Source: Christensenella sp. UBA6880 (lineage in GTDB: Bacteria > Bacillota > Clostridia > Christensenellales > CAG-917). Taken from it: a stretch of 33,972 nucleotides of DNA. The notes under the pieces are model-generated. The model did not search any database. It was not told where the DNA came from and worked only from the letters and a program-made list of their open reading frames with translations. Shown one piece after another: positions 16,108 through 25,000 of this stretch. Position 1 is the first letter of the stretch, and every line of letters begins with the position of its first letter. The stretch is taken from the NCBI GenBank assembly GCA_002449145.1, contig DKCG01000034.1, positions 1 to 33,972 of the forward strand, in the 5' to 3' direction. The position numbers and the translations under genes are program-made.

Positions 16108-16225
16108 TTGTCTAATTGCAAATTTAATTAACTTACTTATTGATTAACACGCGAAATTGTTTTGTCAATAAACAACCCTGTATGTATTTTCTGCTTTTAG
16201 GTTGCGTTATTTTATGCGCTGTCCG

Positions 16226-17041
16226 TTATTTGTTCGAGGGCAGATTCTTTTCAAAACAACGGAAGGGCATAAACTTTCCCGCCAAGTCGTTCATTTGCGC
16301 CGCGTCCATATGCTCGAAGATAACGTTGTTTGCGTATTTGGTTGCGTCTTCGAGAGTTTCTTGCGACTTTATCGTCCACATAAGGATAGGCACTTTTTTG
16401 CCCCATTTGACAATCCACTTGTTTTCTTTGAGTTTTCTGTCGACCGCGCGAACGTCGTATGCGATGAAGTCGGGGCGAGTGATTTTGTTTATCCAAAGTT
16501 TGCCCATAAAGTCGGTTGCCCACCATCTGTTGCGCTTTCCGTCGGGGGAACACCAAGTGCAGAGTTCGCCGACTGCGTAGTCGGAATGGCGTTTTGCATA
16601 CAAAACCGCGCCGAAATCGAAGGATTGAAGGGCGATGTTGCCTTTGTAGCCCACTTCGTTCAAAACCTTTATGGTTTCTCTCACGATACGGTGATTGAAA
16701 GGATTGATACCTTTTATTTCGCAAAGTATGCCGACTTTTCCGTCTACGAGAGCGAGGAATTCTTTGAATGTGGGAATCGTATACTCGGAATTTGCAAGGG
16801 GATAGGATTTGAGTTCCGCCACAGTGCAGTCTTTTACGAGTTTGTCGATTCCGCAAACTCTTTTGAGGTTATCGTCGTGGAAAACGACCACTTCGCCGTC
16901 TTTGGAAACGTGAACGTCGATTTCGATGTTGAAGTTATGCGCAATCGCTTGTTCGTAAGCGGGCATACTGTTTTCGGGATACTGTTCGTCGTGCAAACCG
17001 CGATGTGCAATGGGTCTGTCGAAAAGCCATTGAAAATTCAT
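16226..17041 (-). CDS. Glycerophosphodiester phosphodiesterase family protein
   Basis: GDPD TIM-barrel enzyme that splits glycerophosphodiesters to glycerol-3-phosphate and alcohol; intracellular since no signal peptide is seen. The catalytic set is present: H13-R14 (AHRG), E40 and D42 (NIEIDVHVSKDGEVVVFHD) and H55. ILCEIKG supplies a further metal ligand. The 271-aa length is ordinary for the family. GAGGG precedes the ATG. It is the only clear host gene on the minus strand here and diverges from lepA. Confidence 0.92.
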   Translation of the reverse strand: MNFQWLFDRPIAHRGLHDEQYPENSMPAYEQAIAHNFNIEIDVHVSKDGEVVVFHDDNLKRVCGIDKLVKDCTVAELKSYPLANSEYTIPTFKEFLALVDGKVGILCEIKGINPFNHRIVRETIKVLNEVGYKGNIALQSFDFGAVLYAKRHSDYAVGELCTWCSPDGKRNRWWATDFMGKLWINKITRPDFIAYDVRAVDRKLKENKWIVKWGKKVPILMWTIKSQETLEDATKYANNVIFEHMDAAQMNDLAGKFMPFRCFEKNLPSNK

Positions 17042-17072
17042 ACTTAACCCTCGTATTTGTCTTTTTATTTTG

Positions 17073-17101
17073 TTGATAAAATTTTATTATTCAATTATAA
17101 T
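17073..17101 (+). promoter_or_regulatory. Promoter of lepA
   Basis: TTGATA (17073-17078), a 17-bp spacer and a perfect TATAAT (17096-17101). The opposite-strand promoter of the phosphodiesterase gene must overlap this 130-bp gap but cannot be fixed with good spacing. Confidence 0.85.
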
Positions 17102-17173
17102 AAAGTCAATAGTTTTCAAAATTTAATCCGAATTTTTGCGATATTGCGGAAGTTCGAGAACGTAGAGGGCAAG

Positions 17174-18976
17174 TTGAGCAAGAAACACATACGCAATTTT
17201 TCCATAATCGCGCACATCGACCACGGCAAGAGTACGCTTGCCGACCGACTCATCGAAAAGACGGGTACGGTTTCCGCGCGCGAAATGTCCGAGCAACTTC
17301 TCGACAATATGGAAATCGAAAAAGAGAGAGGAATTACCATAAAACTTCAAACGTGCAGGCTGTATTATCAGTATAAGGGCGAGGAATATATTTTCAACCT
17401 TATCGACACCCCCGGTCACGTTGACTTCACCTACGAAGTTTCGCGCTCTCTCGCCGCTTGCGAAGGCGCGTTGCTTGTTGTTGACGCAACGCAAGGCGTA
17501 GAGGCTCAAACGCTGTCAAACGTCTATCTCGCTCTTGAAAACGACCTTGAAATATTGCCCGTCATCAACAAAATCGACCTTGCTTCCGCCGACGTTGACG
17601 CCGTGAAACTCGAAGTCGAGGATATAATAGGACTCGACACCGACGGTTGTCCGCTCGTATCGGCAAAAGAGGGCATAGGAATAGACGACCTCATCGAACA
17701 GATAATCGAAAAATTGCCCGCGCCCAAAGGTGACGACGACGCGCCGCTCAAAGCGTTGATTTTCGACAGCTTTTACGACAATTATCGCGGCGCAATCTCT
17801 ATGGTGCGCATTATGGACGGCACCGTCAAAGTCGGCGACACGATAAAAATGATGTCGTCGGGCAAGACGTTTGAAGTCGTGGAAGTCGGCTATTTTTCAC
17901 CGGGTATGCGCCCTTGCGACGTGTTGAGTTCGGGCGAAGTCGGATATATTGCGGCAAGCATAAAGAACGTAAGCGACACGGCTGTCGGTGATACTATAAC
18001 CAACGCGCAAAATCCCGCAAAAGAGGCGCTTCCTGGGTATAAAAAAGCTACGCCTATGGTGTATACTGGCGTTTTTCCAGCGGACGGCGCAAGATACGAC
18101 GATTTGAAAGAGGCTCTTTTGAAATTGCAACTCAACGACGCTTCGCTCAGTTTCGACCCCGAAGTTTCAACCGCACTCGGATTCGGTTTCCGTTGCGGTT
18201 TCCTCGGACTTTTGCATATGGAAATCATCGAGGAACGCCTCGAAAGAGAGTTCGACCTCGATTTGATAACCACCGCGCCGAGCGTTTCGTACATCGTCAC
18301 CAAGACCAACGGCGACAAACTCACAATCGACAATCCGACCGCTTTGCCCAATCCGAGCGAGATTGCGAGCATAGAAGAACCGATAGTCAAAGCAACGCTT
18401 TACACGCCGCCCGAATACGTCGGACCTATTATGGAACTTTGCCAAGGCAAGAGAGGCGTGTTCGTGGATATGAGTTACATCGACCCGACCCGCGTTCAAC
18501 TCATATATCGTATGCCGCTCAACGAAATCATTTACGACTTTTTCGACAGCCTCAAATCGAGAACGCGCGGTTATGCGTCCCTCGACTACGAAATGGACGG
18601 CTACGAAAAGAGCGACCTCGTGCGCCTCGATATGATGATAAACGGCGATATGTGCGACGCACTTTCGATAATCGTGCATAAAGACAACGCATACGCAAGG
18701 GGCAGAGGCATTGCCGAAAAACTCAAAGACGTCATTCCTCGCCAACTTTTCGAGATACCCATTCAAGCCACCGTCGGCGGCAAAATCATTGCGAGAGAAA
18801 CGGTAAAAGCAATGCGCAAAGACGTGCTTGCAAAGTGCTACGGCGGCGACATAACGAGAAAGAAAAAGTTGCTCGAAAAGCAAAAAGAAGGCAAAAAACG
18901 TATGCGCAAAGTGGGCAGTGTGGAAGTGCCGAGCGAGGCGTTTATTTCCATACTCAAAGTCGACCCAAACAAATAA
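17174..18976 (+). CDS. lepA: Elongation factor 4 (LepA)
   Basis: Ribosome-bound GTPase related to EF-G, implicated in initiation, 30S biogenesis or back-translocation. The protein shows IRNFSIIAHIDHGKSTLADRL (G1 near residues 14-21), DTPGHVDF near 78, NKID near 131, and the LepA-specific C-terminus with KKLLEKQKEGKKRMRKVGSVEVPSEAF. The open frame extends 39 codons upstream, but that part is unlike LepA and overlaps the promoter. The TTG at 17174, with AGAGGG upstream, gives the expected 600-aa protein. Confidence 0.95.
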   Translation: MSKKHIRNFSIIAHIDHGKSTLADRLIEKTGTVSAREMSEQLLDNMEIEKERGITIKLQTCRLYYQYKGEEYIFNLIDTPGHVDFTYEVSRSLAACEGALLVVDATQGVEAQTLSNVYLALENDLEILPVINKIDLASADVDAVKLEVEDIIGLDTDGCPLVSAKEGIGIDDLIEQIIEKLPAPKGDDDAPLKALIFDSFYDNYRGAISMVRIMDGTVKVGDTIKMMSSGKTFEVVEVGYFSPGMRPCDVLSSGEVGYIAASIKNVSDTAVGDTITNAQNPAKEALPGYKKATPMVYTGVFPADGARYDDLKEALLKLQLNDASLSFDPEVSTALGFGFRCGFLGLLHMEIIEERLEREFDLDLITTAPSVSYIVTKTNGDKLTIDNPTALPNPSEIASIEEPIVKATLYTPPEYVGPIMELCQGKRGVFVDMSYIDPTRVQLIYRMPLNEIIYDFFDSLKSRTRGYASLDYEMDGYEKSDLVRLDMMINGDMCDALSIIVHKDNAYARGRGIAEKLKDVIPRQLFEIPIQATVGGKIIARETVKAMRKDVLAKCYGGDITRKKKLLEKQKEGKKRMRKVGSVEVPSEAFISILKVDPNK

Positions 18977-18980
18977 TATC

Positions 18981-19013
18981 AAACCCCGAAAAACGCAAAT
19001 TTTTCGGGGTTTT
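18981..19013. terminator. Terminator between lepA and hemW
   Basis: AAACCCCGAAAAA (18981-18993) pairs with TTTTTCGGGGTTT (19000-19012), 13 bp, loop CGCAAA. It ends only 12 nt before the hemW start codon. Confidence 0.88.
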
Positions 19014-19024
19014 CAAATGAAAAA

Positions 19025-20152
19025 ATGCAAATTTACGTCCACGTTCCGTTCTGTAAATCGAAGTGCAGATACTGCGATTTCAATTCCTACGCTTGTCACG
19101 ACAAACAAGCGATTTTCGATTATCTAACCGCATTAAATCGAGAAATCGAACTTGCGAGCAAAGCGTTTTTCAACGCGAAAATCGACACGATTTATATAGG
19201 TGGCGGAACGCCGAGTTTGCTTGACGTGAGTCAAATCGAAAATCTTTGTCAAAACCTTGCAAAAAACTTCGATTTGTCGGGGGTAAAAGAGTTCAGCATA
19301 GAGTGCAATCCCGAAAGTCTGGACGAGGAAAAATTAGAGGCGTATCGAAAAGAGGGCATAAACAGAATCAGCATAGGCGTGCAAAGTCTTTTCGACGACA
19401 ATTTGAGAGCGATAGGCAGACTTCACAACTCGAAAACCGCAATCGAGAAGATAAAACTTGCAAATCGCTATTTCGACAACGTATCGGCGGATTTAATCGT
19501 CGGGCTTCCTTTCGATACGACGGACAGAATAAAAGAGGAAGTCGAAACCCTTGCGCCGCTCGTTCGACATCTTTCGATGTATGAGTTGAGCGTGGAAGAA
19601 GGCACTTCGCTCGAAAAGTTGATAAAACAAGGCAAAATATCCGTTCCGAGCGACGACAAAACGCAAGATTTGTTCGACATTGCATGCGATACGGCGCAAA
19701 AGTGCGGTTTCGATAGATACGAAGTATCTAATTTCGCAAAAGACGGCAAAATTTCCTATCACAATTACGGATATTGGACGAGAGAGGAATATCTCGGATT
19801 AGGCGCGGGCGCACACTCGTTTTTGAAGATTTCGGACGGCGAAAATCCGCTCGAAAACCAAGTTAGATTTGCAAATTTCAAGAATCTCGACAAGTATAAA
19901 ACCGCGGTCGAAAGCACAAAATTCTATGCGAAAATCTGCCGCGAATACGAAGAAAATCTCGACGAAAAATCCGCGTACGAGGAAGAAATTATGCTCGCGT
20001 TGCGCACGAAAAAGGGCGTAAAAGCCGAGCGTATGCCGAGCGTTCCCGCCGAACTCGAAAGATTTTTCGATAGAAAAGACGGTTACGTTTCGCTCAAAAG
20101 AGAGGGTATGGCGGTTATGAACTCGATACTCGTGGAAATTCTCGACATTTAA
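19025..20152 (+). CDS. hemW: Radical SAM protein HemW (heme chaperone-like)
   Basis: The HemN-like family member that binds heme and inserts it into respiratory proteins; formerly called coproporphyrinogen oxidase. The iron-sulfur motif C10-x3-C14-x2-C17 (PFCKSKCRYCDF) stands at the N-terminus, with GGGTPSLL, FSIECNPESLD and ISIGVQS as expected. At 375 aa it is full length, and the usual lepA-hemW order is kept. The ATG has no recognisable Shine-Dalgarno sequence: GGGG of the terminator stem is 15 nt away. Expression may rely on terminator read-through or weak initiation. Confidence 0.93.
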   Translation: MQIYVHVPFCKSKCRYCDFNSYACHDKQAIFDYLTALNREIELASKAFFNAKIDTIYIGGGTPSLLDVSQIENLCQNLAKNFDLSGVKEFSIECNPESLDEEKLEAYRKEGINRISIGVQSLFDDNLRAIGRLHNSKTAIEKIKLANRYFDNVSADLIVGLPFDTTDRIKEEVETLAPLVRHLSMYELSVEEGTSLEKLIKQGKISVPSDDKTQDLFDIACDTAQKCGFDRYEVSNFAKDGKISYHNYGYWTREEYLGLGAGAHSFLKISDGENPLENQVRFANFKNLDKYKTAVESTKFYAKICREYEENLDEKSAYEEEIMLALRTKKGVKAERMPSVPAELERFFDRKDGYVSLKREGMAVMNSILVEILDI

Positions 20153-20187
20153 TCTTAAAATAATATTTTTTTGTTGACTAATATCGA

Positions 20188-20216
20188 TTGTCAAGGCGAA
20201 AAATATTTGTTATACT
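20188..20216 (+). promoter_or_regulatory. Promoter of prs
   Basis: TTGTCA (20188-20193), 17-bp spacer and TATACT (20211-20216), starting transcripts about 20 nt before the prs ATG. Confidence 0.8.
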
Positions 20217-20241
20217 TTTTTTACAACCTACGGAGGCACAA

Positions 20242-21390
20242 ATGACACCGGATTTTTCAGTCTATACAGAGACGCCCAGCGCGCCTATCGCGCTCATCGC
20301 CACACCCGGCGCGGAAGAACTTGCACAACTCATCGACAAAAGACTTATCTCGCTGTTTAGCGAATCGCATCTCGGAAAAAAACTGCATAAAGACACCTTT
20401 ATCCTAAAATCCGACTGTCCGCGTTTCACCAACGGCGACGCAAAGGGCATAATCTACGAGACCGTCCGCGGCAAAGATTTGTATATCATCTGTGACCCGG
20501 GCAATCACGGTGTAACCTATCCCTTCTTCGGAAAAGAAATTCCGCTCACGCCCGACGAGCATTTTCAAAACCTCAAACGCATAATATGTGCTTGTACGGG
20601 CAAACCCGCACGTATCACGGTCATTATGCCGATGCTCTACGGCGGCCGCCAGCATAGAAGAAGCGCGAGAGAATCCCTCGACTGCGCGCAAATGCTTCAG
20701 GAACTTCAAAGTATGGGCGTAACGGACATCATCACGTTCGACGCGCACGACCCCAGAGTGCAAAATTCCGTTCCTTTTATGGGATTCGACAACTATTTTG
20801 CGCACTATCAGATTCTCAAATGCCTCACAAGACGTTTCCCCGAAGTCAAACTTCAAAAGGACAGCCTTATGGTCATCTCGCCCGACGAAGGCGCAATGAC
20901 GAGAAACGTGTTCTACGCGTCGGTGCTCGGACTCGATCTCGGTATGTTCTATAAGAGAAGGGATTATTCGACGATCATCAACGGACGCAATCCCATCGTC
21001 GCTCACGAATATATCGGCGCAAACGTCGAAGGTATGAACGTGTTTGTTGCGGACGATATGATAGCGACCGGCGATTCAATTCTCAAACTCGCCAAAGAAA
21101 TAAAAGAGAAGGGCGCAAAGAAAGTTTTTCTTGCCGCGACGTTCTCGCTCTTTACGGAAGGCGTTGAAAAATTCAACAAGGCTTACGAAGAAGGTATTTT
21201 CGACGCGGTGTTGTCAACAAACCTTACTTACCGTATTCCCGAACTCAAAGAATGCGAATGGTTTGTCGAAGCCGATTTGTCGAAGTATATCTCGTATATA
21301 ATCGCTGCTGCAAACGTCAATGAATCCGTTGCGAACTTGCTCGATCCGTCGCAAAAAATTCGCGAACTCGTGGAAACGCTCAACGGTTGA
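20242..21390 (+). CDS. prs: Ribose-phosphate pyrophosphokinase (long form)
   Basis: Makes PRPP from ribose-5-phosphate and ATP for nucleotide, histidine and tryptophan synthesis. The 382-aa protein is longer than the usual 315 aa and diverged, but it keeps YGGRQHRRSARES, FDAHDPRVQNSVPF, VISPDEGAMTRN, the catalytic-loop region KRRDYS and the PRPP loop VADDMIATGDSILKLAKEIKEKGAKKVF. Extra length lies mainly in the N-terminal half (roughly residues 55-95). An upstream extension of the frame is excluded by the promoter; ATG 20242 follows CGGAGG. The family assignment is firm, fine specificity less so. Confidence 0.88.
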   Translation: MTPDFSVYTETPSAPIALIATPGAEELAQLIDKRLISLFSESHLGKKLHKDTFILKSDCPRFTNGDAKGIIYETVRGKDLYIICDPGNHGVTYPFFGKEIPLTPDEHFQNLKRIICACTGKPARITVIMPMLYGGRQHRRSARESLDCAQMLQELQSMGVTDIITFDAHDPRVQNSVPFMGFDNYFAHYQILKCLTRRFPEVKLQKDSLMVISPDEGAMTRNVFYASVLGLDLGMFYKRRDYSTIINGRNPIVAHEYIGANVEGMNVFVADDMIATGDSILKLAKEIKEKGAKKVFLAATFSLFTEGVEKFNKAYEEGIFDAVLSTNLTYRIPELKECEWFVEADLSKYISYIIAAANVNESVANLLDPSQKIRELVETLNG

Positions 21391-21407
21391 CGAAAAAGGA
21401 GTAAAAA

Positions 21408-22061
21408 ATGAAAATCACTTGGCTTGGTCACTCGTCGTTTTTGCTTGAAGAAAGCACGGGAACGAAGATTGTAACCGACCCTTACAATTCTTACGTCGGA
21501 TATGAAATGCCCGACGTCGAAGCGGACATCGTGACGGTGTCCCACGCTCACAGCGATCATTGTTGCGTGTCCAAAGTGAGCGGCGATCCCACCGTTCTCA
21601 ACAGAGCCGGCGCATACGAAATCGGCGGCGTACACATTCTTGCAAGTCGTTCCTATCACGACGACAAGAAGGGAAACCTGAGAGGGGACAACCTCATTTT
21701 CAAATATCGTATGGACGGCGTGGACGTGTGCCATATGGGCGATATAGGCGAGGAATGCAACGCGATTTTGGTTGAATCCATTATGCCGGTAAACATCCTT
21801 ATGATTCCCGTCGGCGGAAACTACACGATAGACGCAAAGGAAGCAAAGGAATACGTTGACCGCATTATGCCCGATATTGTGATTCCTATGCACTACAAGA
21901 CCAAAGACTGCGAGTTCGACATCGACAAAGTCAACGAGTTTTTGTCACTTTTCGACGACGAAAACATCGTTTATGCCGACTCGACGACCGTAGAGTTCGA
22001 CAGGGCGGACTTCGACGGCGAAGAAACAAAAGTTTTGGTTCTTGAGAAACTTTCAAAATAA
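21408..22061 (+). CDS. Metallo-beta-lactamase-fold hydrolase
   Basis: A 217-aa protein of the UlaG/UPF0173-like branch. The metal motif is H46-A-H48-S-D50-H51 (SHAHSDH), with further ligands in CHMGDIG and IPMHYKT. The start MKITWLGHSSFLLE is characteristic. Substrate unknown; relatives include lactonases and uncharacterised hydrolases. AAAGGAG lies ahead of the ATG, 17 bp after prs, so it is probably cotranscribed with prs. Confidence 0.88.
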   Translation: MKITWLGHSSFLLEESTGTKIVTDPYNSYVGYEMPDVEADIVTVSHAHSDHCCVSKVSGDPTVLNRAGAYEIGGVHILASRSYHDDKKGNLRGDNLIFKYRMDGVDVCHMGDIGEECNAILVESIMPVNILMIPVGGNYTIDAKEAKEYVDRIMPDIVIPMHYKTKDCEFDIDKVNEFLSLFDDENIVYADSTTVEFDRADFDGEETKVLVLEKLSK

Positions 22062-22078
22062 TTTCACTCGATTTTAAG

Positions 22079-22104
22079 CCGTTGCCGACTTTTGTCGGCA
22101 ACGG
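22079..22104 (+). terminator. Strong stem-loop between the hydrolase gene and rho
   Basis: CCGTTGCCGAC (22079-22089) pairs with GTCGGCAACGG (22094-22104), 11 bp, loop TTTT. No T-run follows on either strand, so it is not a canonical intrinsic terminator; it may block 3' exonucleases or mark a factor-dependent end. Confidence 0.5.
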
Positions 22105-22152
22105 ACAAATACACTTTCAATCCTAATACTTAAATAACGTAATACAATTTTT

Positions 22153-22170
22153 TACGAGCATTGGCTCGTA
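22153..22170 (+). promoter_or_regulatory. Hairpin directly before the rho ribosome binding site
   Basis: TACGAGC (22153-22159) pairs with GCTCGTA (22164-22170), loop ATTG, ending 4 nt before GGAG. Its location suggests an influence on rho translation or mRNA stability; that is inference. Confidence 0.4.
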
Positions 22171-22184
22171 TATAGGAGAAATAT

Positions 22185-23801
22185 ATGCAAAAATTCTCGA
22201 AACAAGAGTTGGAGGCAAAAAGCATTTTCGAGATGCGCGCCCTCGCAAAAGACGTAGGCGTGAGCGCACCAACGAAACTCAACAAAGCCGATCTCGTCGA
22301 TTTGGTGTACAAAATCACAAACGGCGAAATGACGCCCCCCGAAGCACCGCGCAGAGGCAGACCCAAAAAGTCCGTTGAAACGACTGAAAACGCACAAACA
22401 ACGAGCGAAACCAAGCCCGAGCGTCAGTATGTCGAAGTTCTCACCGCCTCGCCTGCGCCTACGGCCGAACAGAACAGCGATACGCCGCTTCCCAGAGGCT
22501 TTGAAAAACCCAAATTCCAACCTGCGTTCCGCAATCAGAATCAATATCAACAAAACAGAAATCAAAATTTCAATCAAAAACAAAACACGTACCGTTCACA
22601 AAATCAACCCGTTCGTGAAAATACCCTTGCAGAACGCACCGATATTGACGACAGCGAACAGATAAGAGAAGGTTATCTCGAAATCAATCCCGACGGTTAC
22701 GGCTTTTTGCGCGTGAAAAACGGCGAATTTAACGAAATGGACGCCTACGTTTCCGCAATGAAAATCAAACAATACGGTTTGCGTAGGGGCGATTACGTTA
22801 CGTCGCTTTGCAAAAAGGTGCAAGAGGGCAGACCGAGCGCAGTCGTGAGCGTTACGACGATAAACGGAATCGAAGCGGACAAAGTTGGCAAACGCCCGAA
22901 CTTTGACGACCTCGTGCCTATCTATCCAAACGAGCGCATACGCCTCGAAGTTTCGCCAAGAGAGTATGCAACGCGCTGCATCGACCTCGTTTCGCCTATC
23001 GGCAAAGGTCAAAGAGGTATAATCGTTTCGCCGCCGAAAGCGGGTAAAACCACGCTTTTGAAAATGATTGCAAGTTCGATTGCGAAGAATTATCCCGAAA
23101 TCGAACTCAAAGTTTTGCTTATCGACGAACGCCCCGAAGAAGTCACGGATATGCAACGCTCGATAAAGGGGGAAGTGGTATATTCCACTTTCGACGAACT
23201 TCCCGAACACCACACCAAAACGGCGGAAATGCTTTTGGAAAGAGCAAAACGACTCGTGGAAATGGGCAAAGACGTCGTGATTTTGCTCGACTCACTCACA
23301 AGACTCGCGCGTGCGTACAACCTTACCATTCCGCCGACGGGCAGAACGCTCTCGGGCGGTATCGACCCCGGCGCGCTTCATAGCCCAAAACGCTTCTTCG
23401 GCTCGGCAAGAAACATCGAAAACGGCGGCTCGCTCACCATCATCGCAACCGCGCTTATCGACACGGGCAGCCGTATGGACGACGTCATTTTCGAGGAATT
23501 CAAGGGTACAGGCAATATGGAAATCCACCTCGACCGCAGACTCAGCGAAAAGAGAATTTTCCCCGCAATCGACCTTGCAAAGAGCGGCACGAGAAAGGAA
23601 GAATTGCTGCTTACGCCCAGCGAACTCGAAGGCATTTGGGGTATTCGCAAGATTTTGTCAAACTCTGACAACGCCGAAGCAACCGAAAATCTCATCGGTA
23701 TGATTGTCAAAACGACGTCGAACAAAGAGTTTATCGACCAACTCAATCTTCAACTTCGCATGCTTGCCAAAGAAGGCTACACGGTGAGAAGTTTGAAATG
23801 A
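22185..23801 (+). CDS. rho: Transcription termination factor Rho with N/Q-rich insertion
   Basis: Hexameric RNA helicase that ends transcription. Residues 1-48 form the Rho N-terminal helix-extended fold. Residues 49-150 are an inserted disordered stretch with an AT-hook-like RRGRPKK (56-62) and an N/Q-rich run where 17 of residues 117-141 are Asn or Gln. The CSD-like RNA-binding domain starts near 160 (GYLEINPDGYGFLR). The motor has Walker A PPKAGKTT (283-290), Walker B VVILLDS (near 369) and the R-loop SGGIDPGALHSPKRFFGSARN. The total length of 538 aa reflects the insertion. Ribosome binding site AGGAG. Confidence 0.96.
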   Translation: MQKFSKQELEAKSIFEMRALAKDVGVSAPTKLNKADLVDLVYKITNGEMTPPEAPRRGRPKKSVETTENAQTTSETKPERQYVEVLTASPAPTAEQNSDTPLPRGFEKPKFQPAFRNQNQYQQNRNQNFNQKQNTYRSQNQPVRENTLAERTDIDDSEQIREGYLEINPDGYGFLRVKNGEFNEMDAYVSAMKIKQYGLRRGDYVTSLCKKVQEGRPSAVVSVTTINGIEADKVGKRPNFDDLVPIYPNERIRLEVSPREYATRCIDLVSPIGKGQRGIIVSPPKAGKTTLLKMIASSIAKNYPEIELKVLLIDERPEEVTDMQRSIKGEVVYSTFDELPEHHTKTAEMLLERAKRLVEMGKDVVILLDSLTRLARAYNLTIPPTGRTLSGGIDPGALHSPKRFFGSARNIENGGSLTIIATALIDTGSRMDDVIFEEFKGTGNMEIHLDRRLSEKRIFPAIDLAKSGTRKEELLLTPSELEGIWGIRKILSNSDNAEATENLIGMIVKTTSNKEFIDQLNLQLRMLAKEGYTVRSLK

Positions 23802-23881
23802 TTTGCGGATTCTAATCCCATTAAATCGTATAATAAGGTAAAAATCCTTTTATCTAAATTAAGTAACAGAGGTGAAACGAT

Positions 23882-24793
23882 ATGAGCGAATTCAAAGATT
23901 TGCGCATTGTTGACAACTTTTATCAGACGTCGGCATTTTTCCCGATGCCCGTCGTGCTTGCTTCCACCGTTTCGGAAAGCGGACAAACGAACATAGGTTC
24001 GTACTCGCTTTGCTTTCCGTACTACATCGCAGGAAAAGACTACTATGCAATGATTTTGGAAGTCAGGAATTCGTCGAATACCGCGCAAAATATCTTGCGC
24101 ACGGGCAAAGTCGCGCTCAACTTCATACCCGACGACAAAAAATTCTTCAAAGAAGCAGTCAGATTGGGTTTCCCAGGCGACACGACCGAGCAAAAAATGA
24201 AAGATTGCATTTTTACCTTGCAATCGAGCACGCTCGGATCGGACCGTCCGCAAATCGTCAAAGAGGCGTTTCAAGTGTTTGAATGTACGTGGGACAGTTC
24301 CCTTGAAGACGCATATCTCGACAAAGCGGGTTGTCTTGAAGGCTACGAGCCACCGTACCGCAATTTCAACGGTATCACGAGCAAATTCGGCGCGCATTTC
24401 ATCCTCAAAATAGACAAAATCTGGATGAAAGAGGAATATTACGATTCCATAATCAACGGCGTGAATAAGCGCAATTATCCGCCCGTTCCCGTTGACTACG
24501 GCTATCGCGACAGCACAAATTTTTGGTGTTCTCGCTTCAAAAAGCCCTATCCCGAGAAGATTCAGGCAAAGGAAGGGGACGTCAATTCCGTCAAATACGC
24601 CGCATCGCGTATCGACCCTGCCGTGAAGTTCACCGACGAAGCGTGTGCAAAACTCACCAAAATACCGAGAGTTTTCCTTAAAGCCGCGCTCACTCAAATG
24701 GTTGAAATCGCAAAGAGCGAGGGCATTTCACTCATCGACGAAAAGGCTCTTGCGCTAATCAACGACAAGCGTAGGGAAGAAAAGAAAAAGTAA
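23882..24793 (+). CDS. Flavin-reductase-like protein with PCP-reductase-like C-terminus
   Basis: 303 aa. Residues about 10-190 look like an FMN-binding split barrel of the flavin reductase family (FPMPVVLASTVSESGQTNIGSYSLCFPYY, then SSNTAQNILRTGKVALNFI). Residues 250-297 (FTDEACAKLTKIPRVFLKAA, later VEIAKSEGISLIDEKAL) resemble the small helical PCP_red domain known from protochlorophyllide reductase and other redox proteins. The ATG follows GAGGTGAAACGAT. It stands alone between rho and a strong terminator. Substrate and partner are not apparent; domain calls are by eye. Confidence 0.72.
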   Translation: MSEFKDLRIVDNFYQTSAFFPMPVVLASTVSESGQTNIGSYSLCFPYYIAGKDYYAMILEVRNSSNTAQNILRTGKVALNFIPDDKKFFKEAVRLGFPGDTTEQKMKDCIFTLQSSTLGSDRPQIVKEAFQVFECTWDSSLEDAYLDKAGCLEGYEPPYRNFNGITSKFGAHFILKIDKIWMKEEYYDSIINGVNKRNYPPVPVDYGYRDSTNFWCSRFKKPYPEKIQAKEGDVNSVKYAASRIDPAVKFTDEACAKLTKIPRVFLKAALTQMVEIAKSEGISLIDEKALALINDKRREEKKK

Positions 24794-24798
24794 TTGGA

Positions 24799-24854
24799 TT
24801 TGCAAGCGAGATTTTGCCTTTCAATGCAAAATTTCGCTTGCAAAACGATTTTTT
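24799..24854 (+). terminator. Terminator after the flavin-reductase-like gene
   Basis: A 19-bp stem with one G-U pair (24799-24817 with 24826-24844), 8-nt loop and six T at 24849-24854. Confidence 0.85.
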
Positions 24855-24966
24855 ACAAAATGTTGCAAAACAAGAGACAATTACAAATAATTGTTGCAAA
24901 TTTTGGCTAAATCTCGGTTGGATTGGTCATTATTCGAAAATCAAATAAAATAAATCTTTCAACCGC

Positions 24967-24995
24967 TTGTCAAATCCGCTTTGTTGATATATAAT
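24967..24995 (+). promoter_or_regulatory. Strong promoter of the RNA candidate and tRNA-Ser
   Basis: TTGTCA (24967-24972), 17-bp spacer and perfect TATAAT (24990-24995); start expected near 25001. The 112 bp between the preceding terminator and this promoter hold only a small hairpin (ACAATTA/TAATTGT, 24877-24894) and no gene. Confidence 0.85.
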
Positions 24996-25000
24996 CGTCA

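Noticed and set aside
16202..17047. 281-codon plus-strand frame opposite the phosphodiesterase gene
   Set aside because: The minus-strand product has the complete GDPD catalytic set, so the plus frame is a shadow.
17057..17173. Upstream extension of lepA (39 codons)
   Set aside because: It covers the lepA promoter and is unlike LepA; the TTG at 17174 fits better.
24877..24894. Hairpin ACAATTA/TAATTGT as a terminator or operator
   Set aside because: Short, AT-only stem without T-run or relation to a promoter; probably chance in AT-rich DNA.
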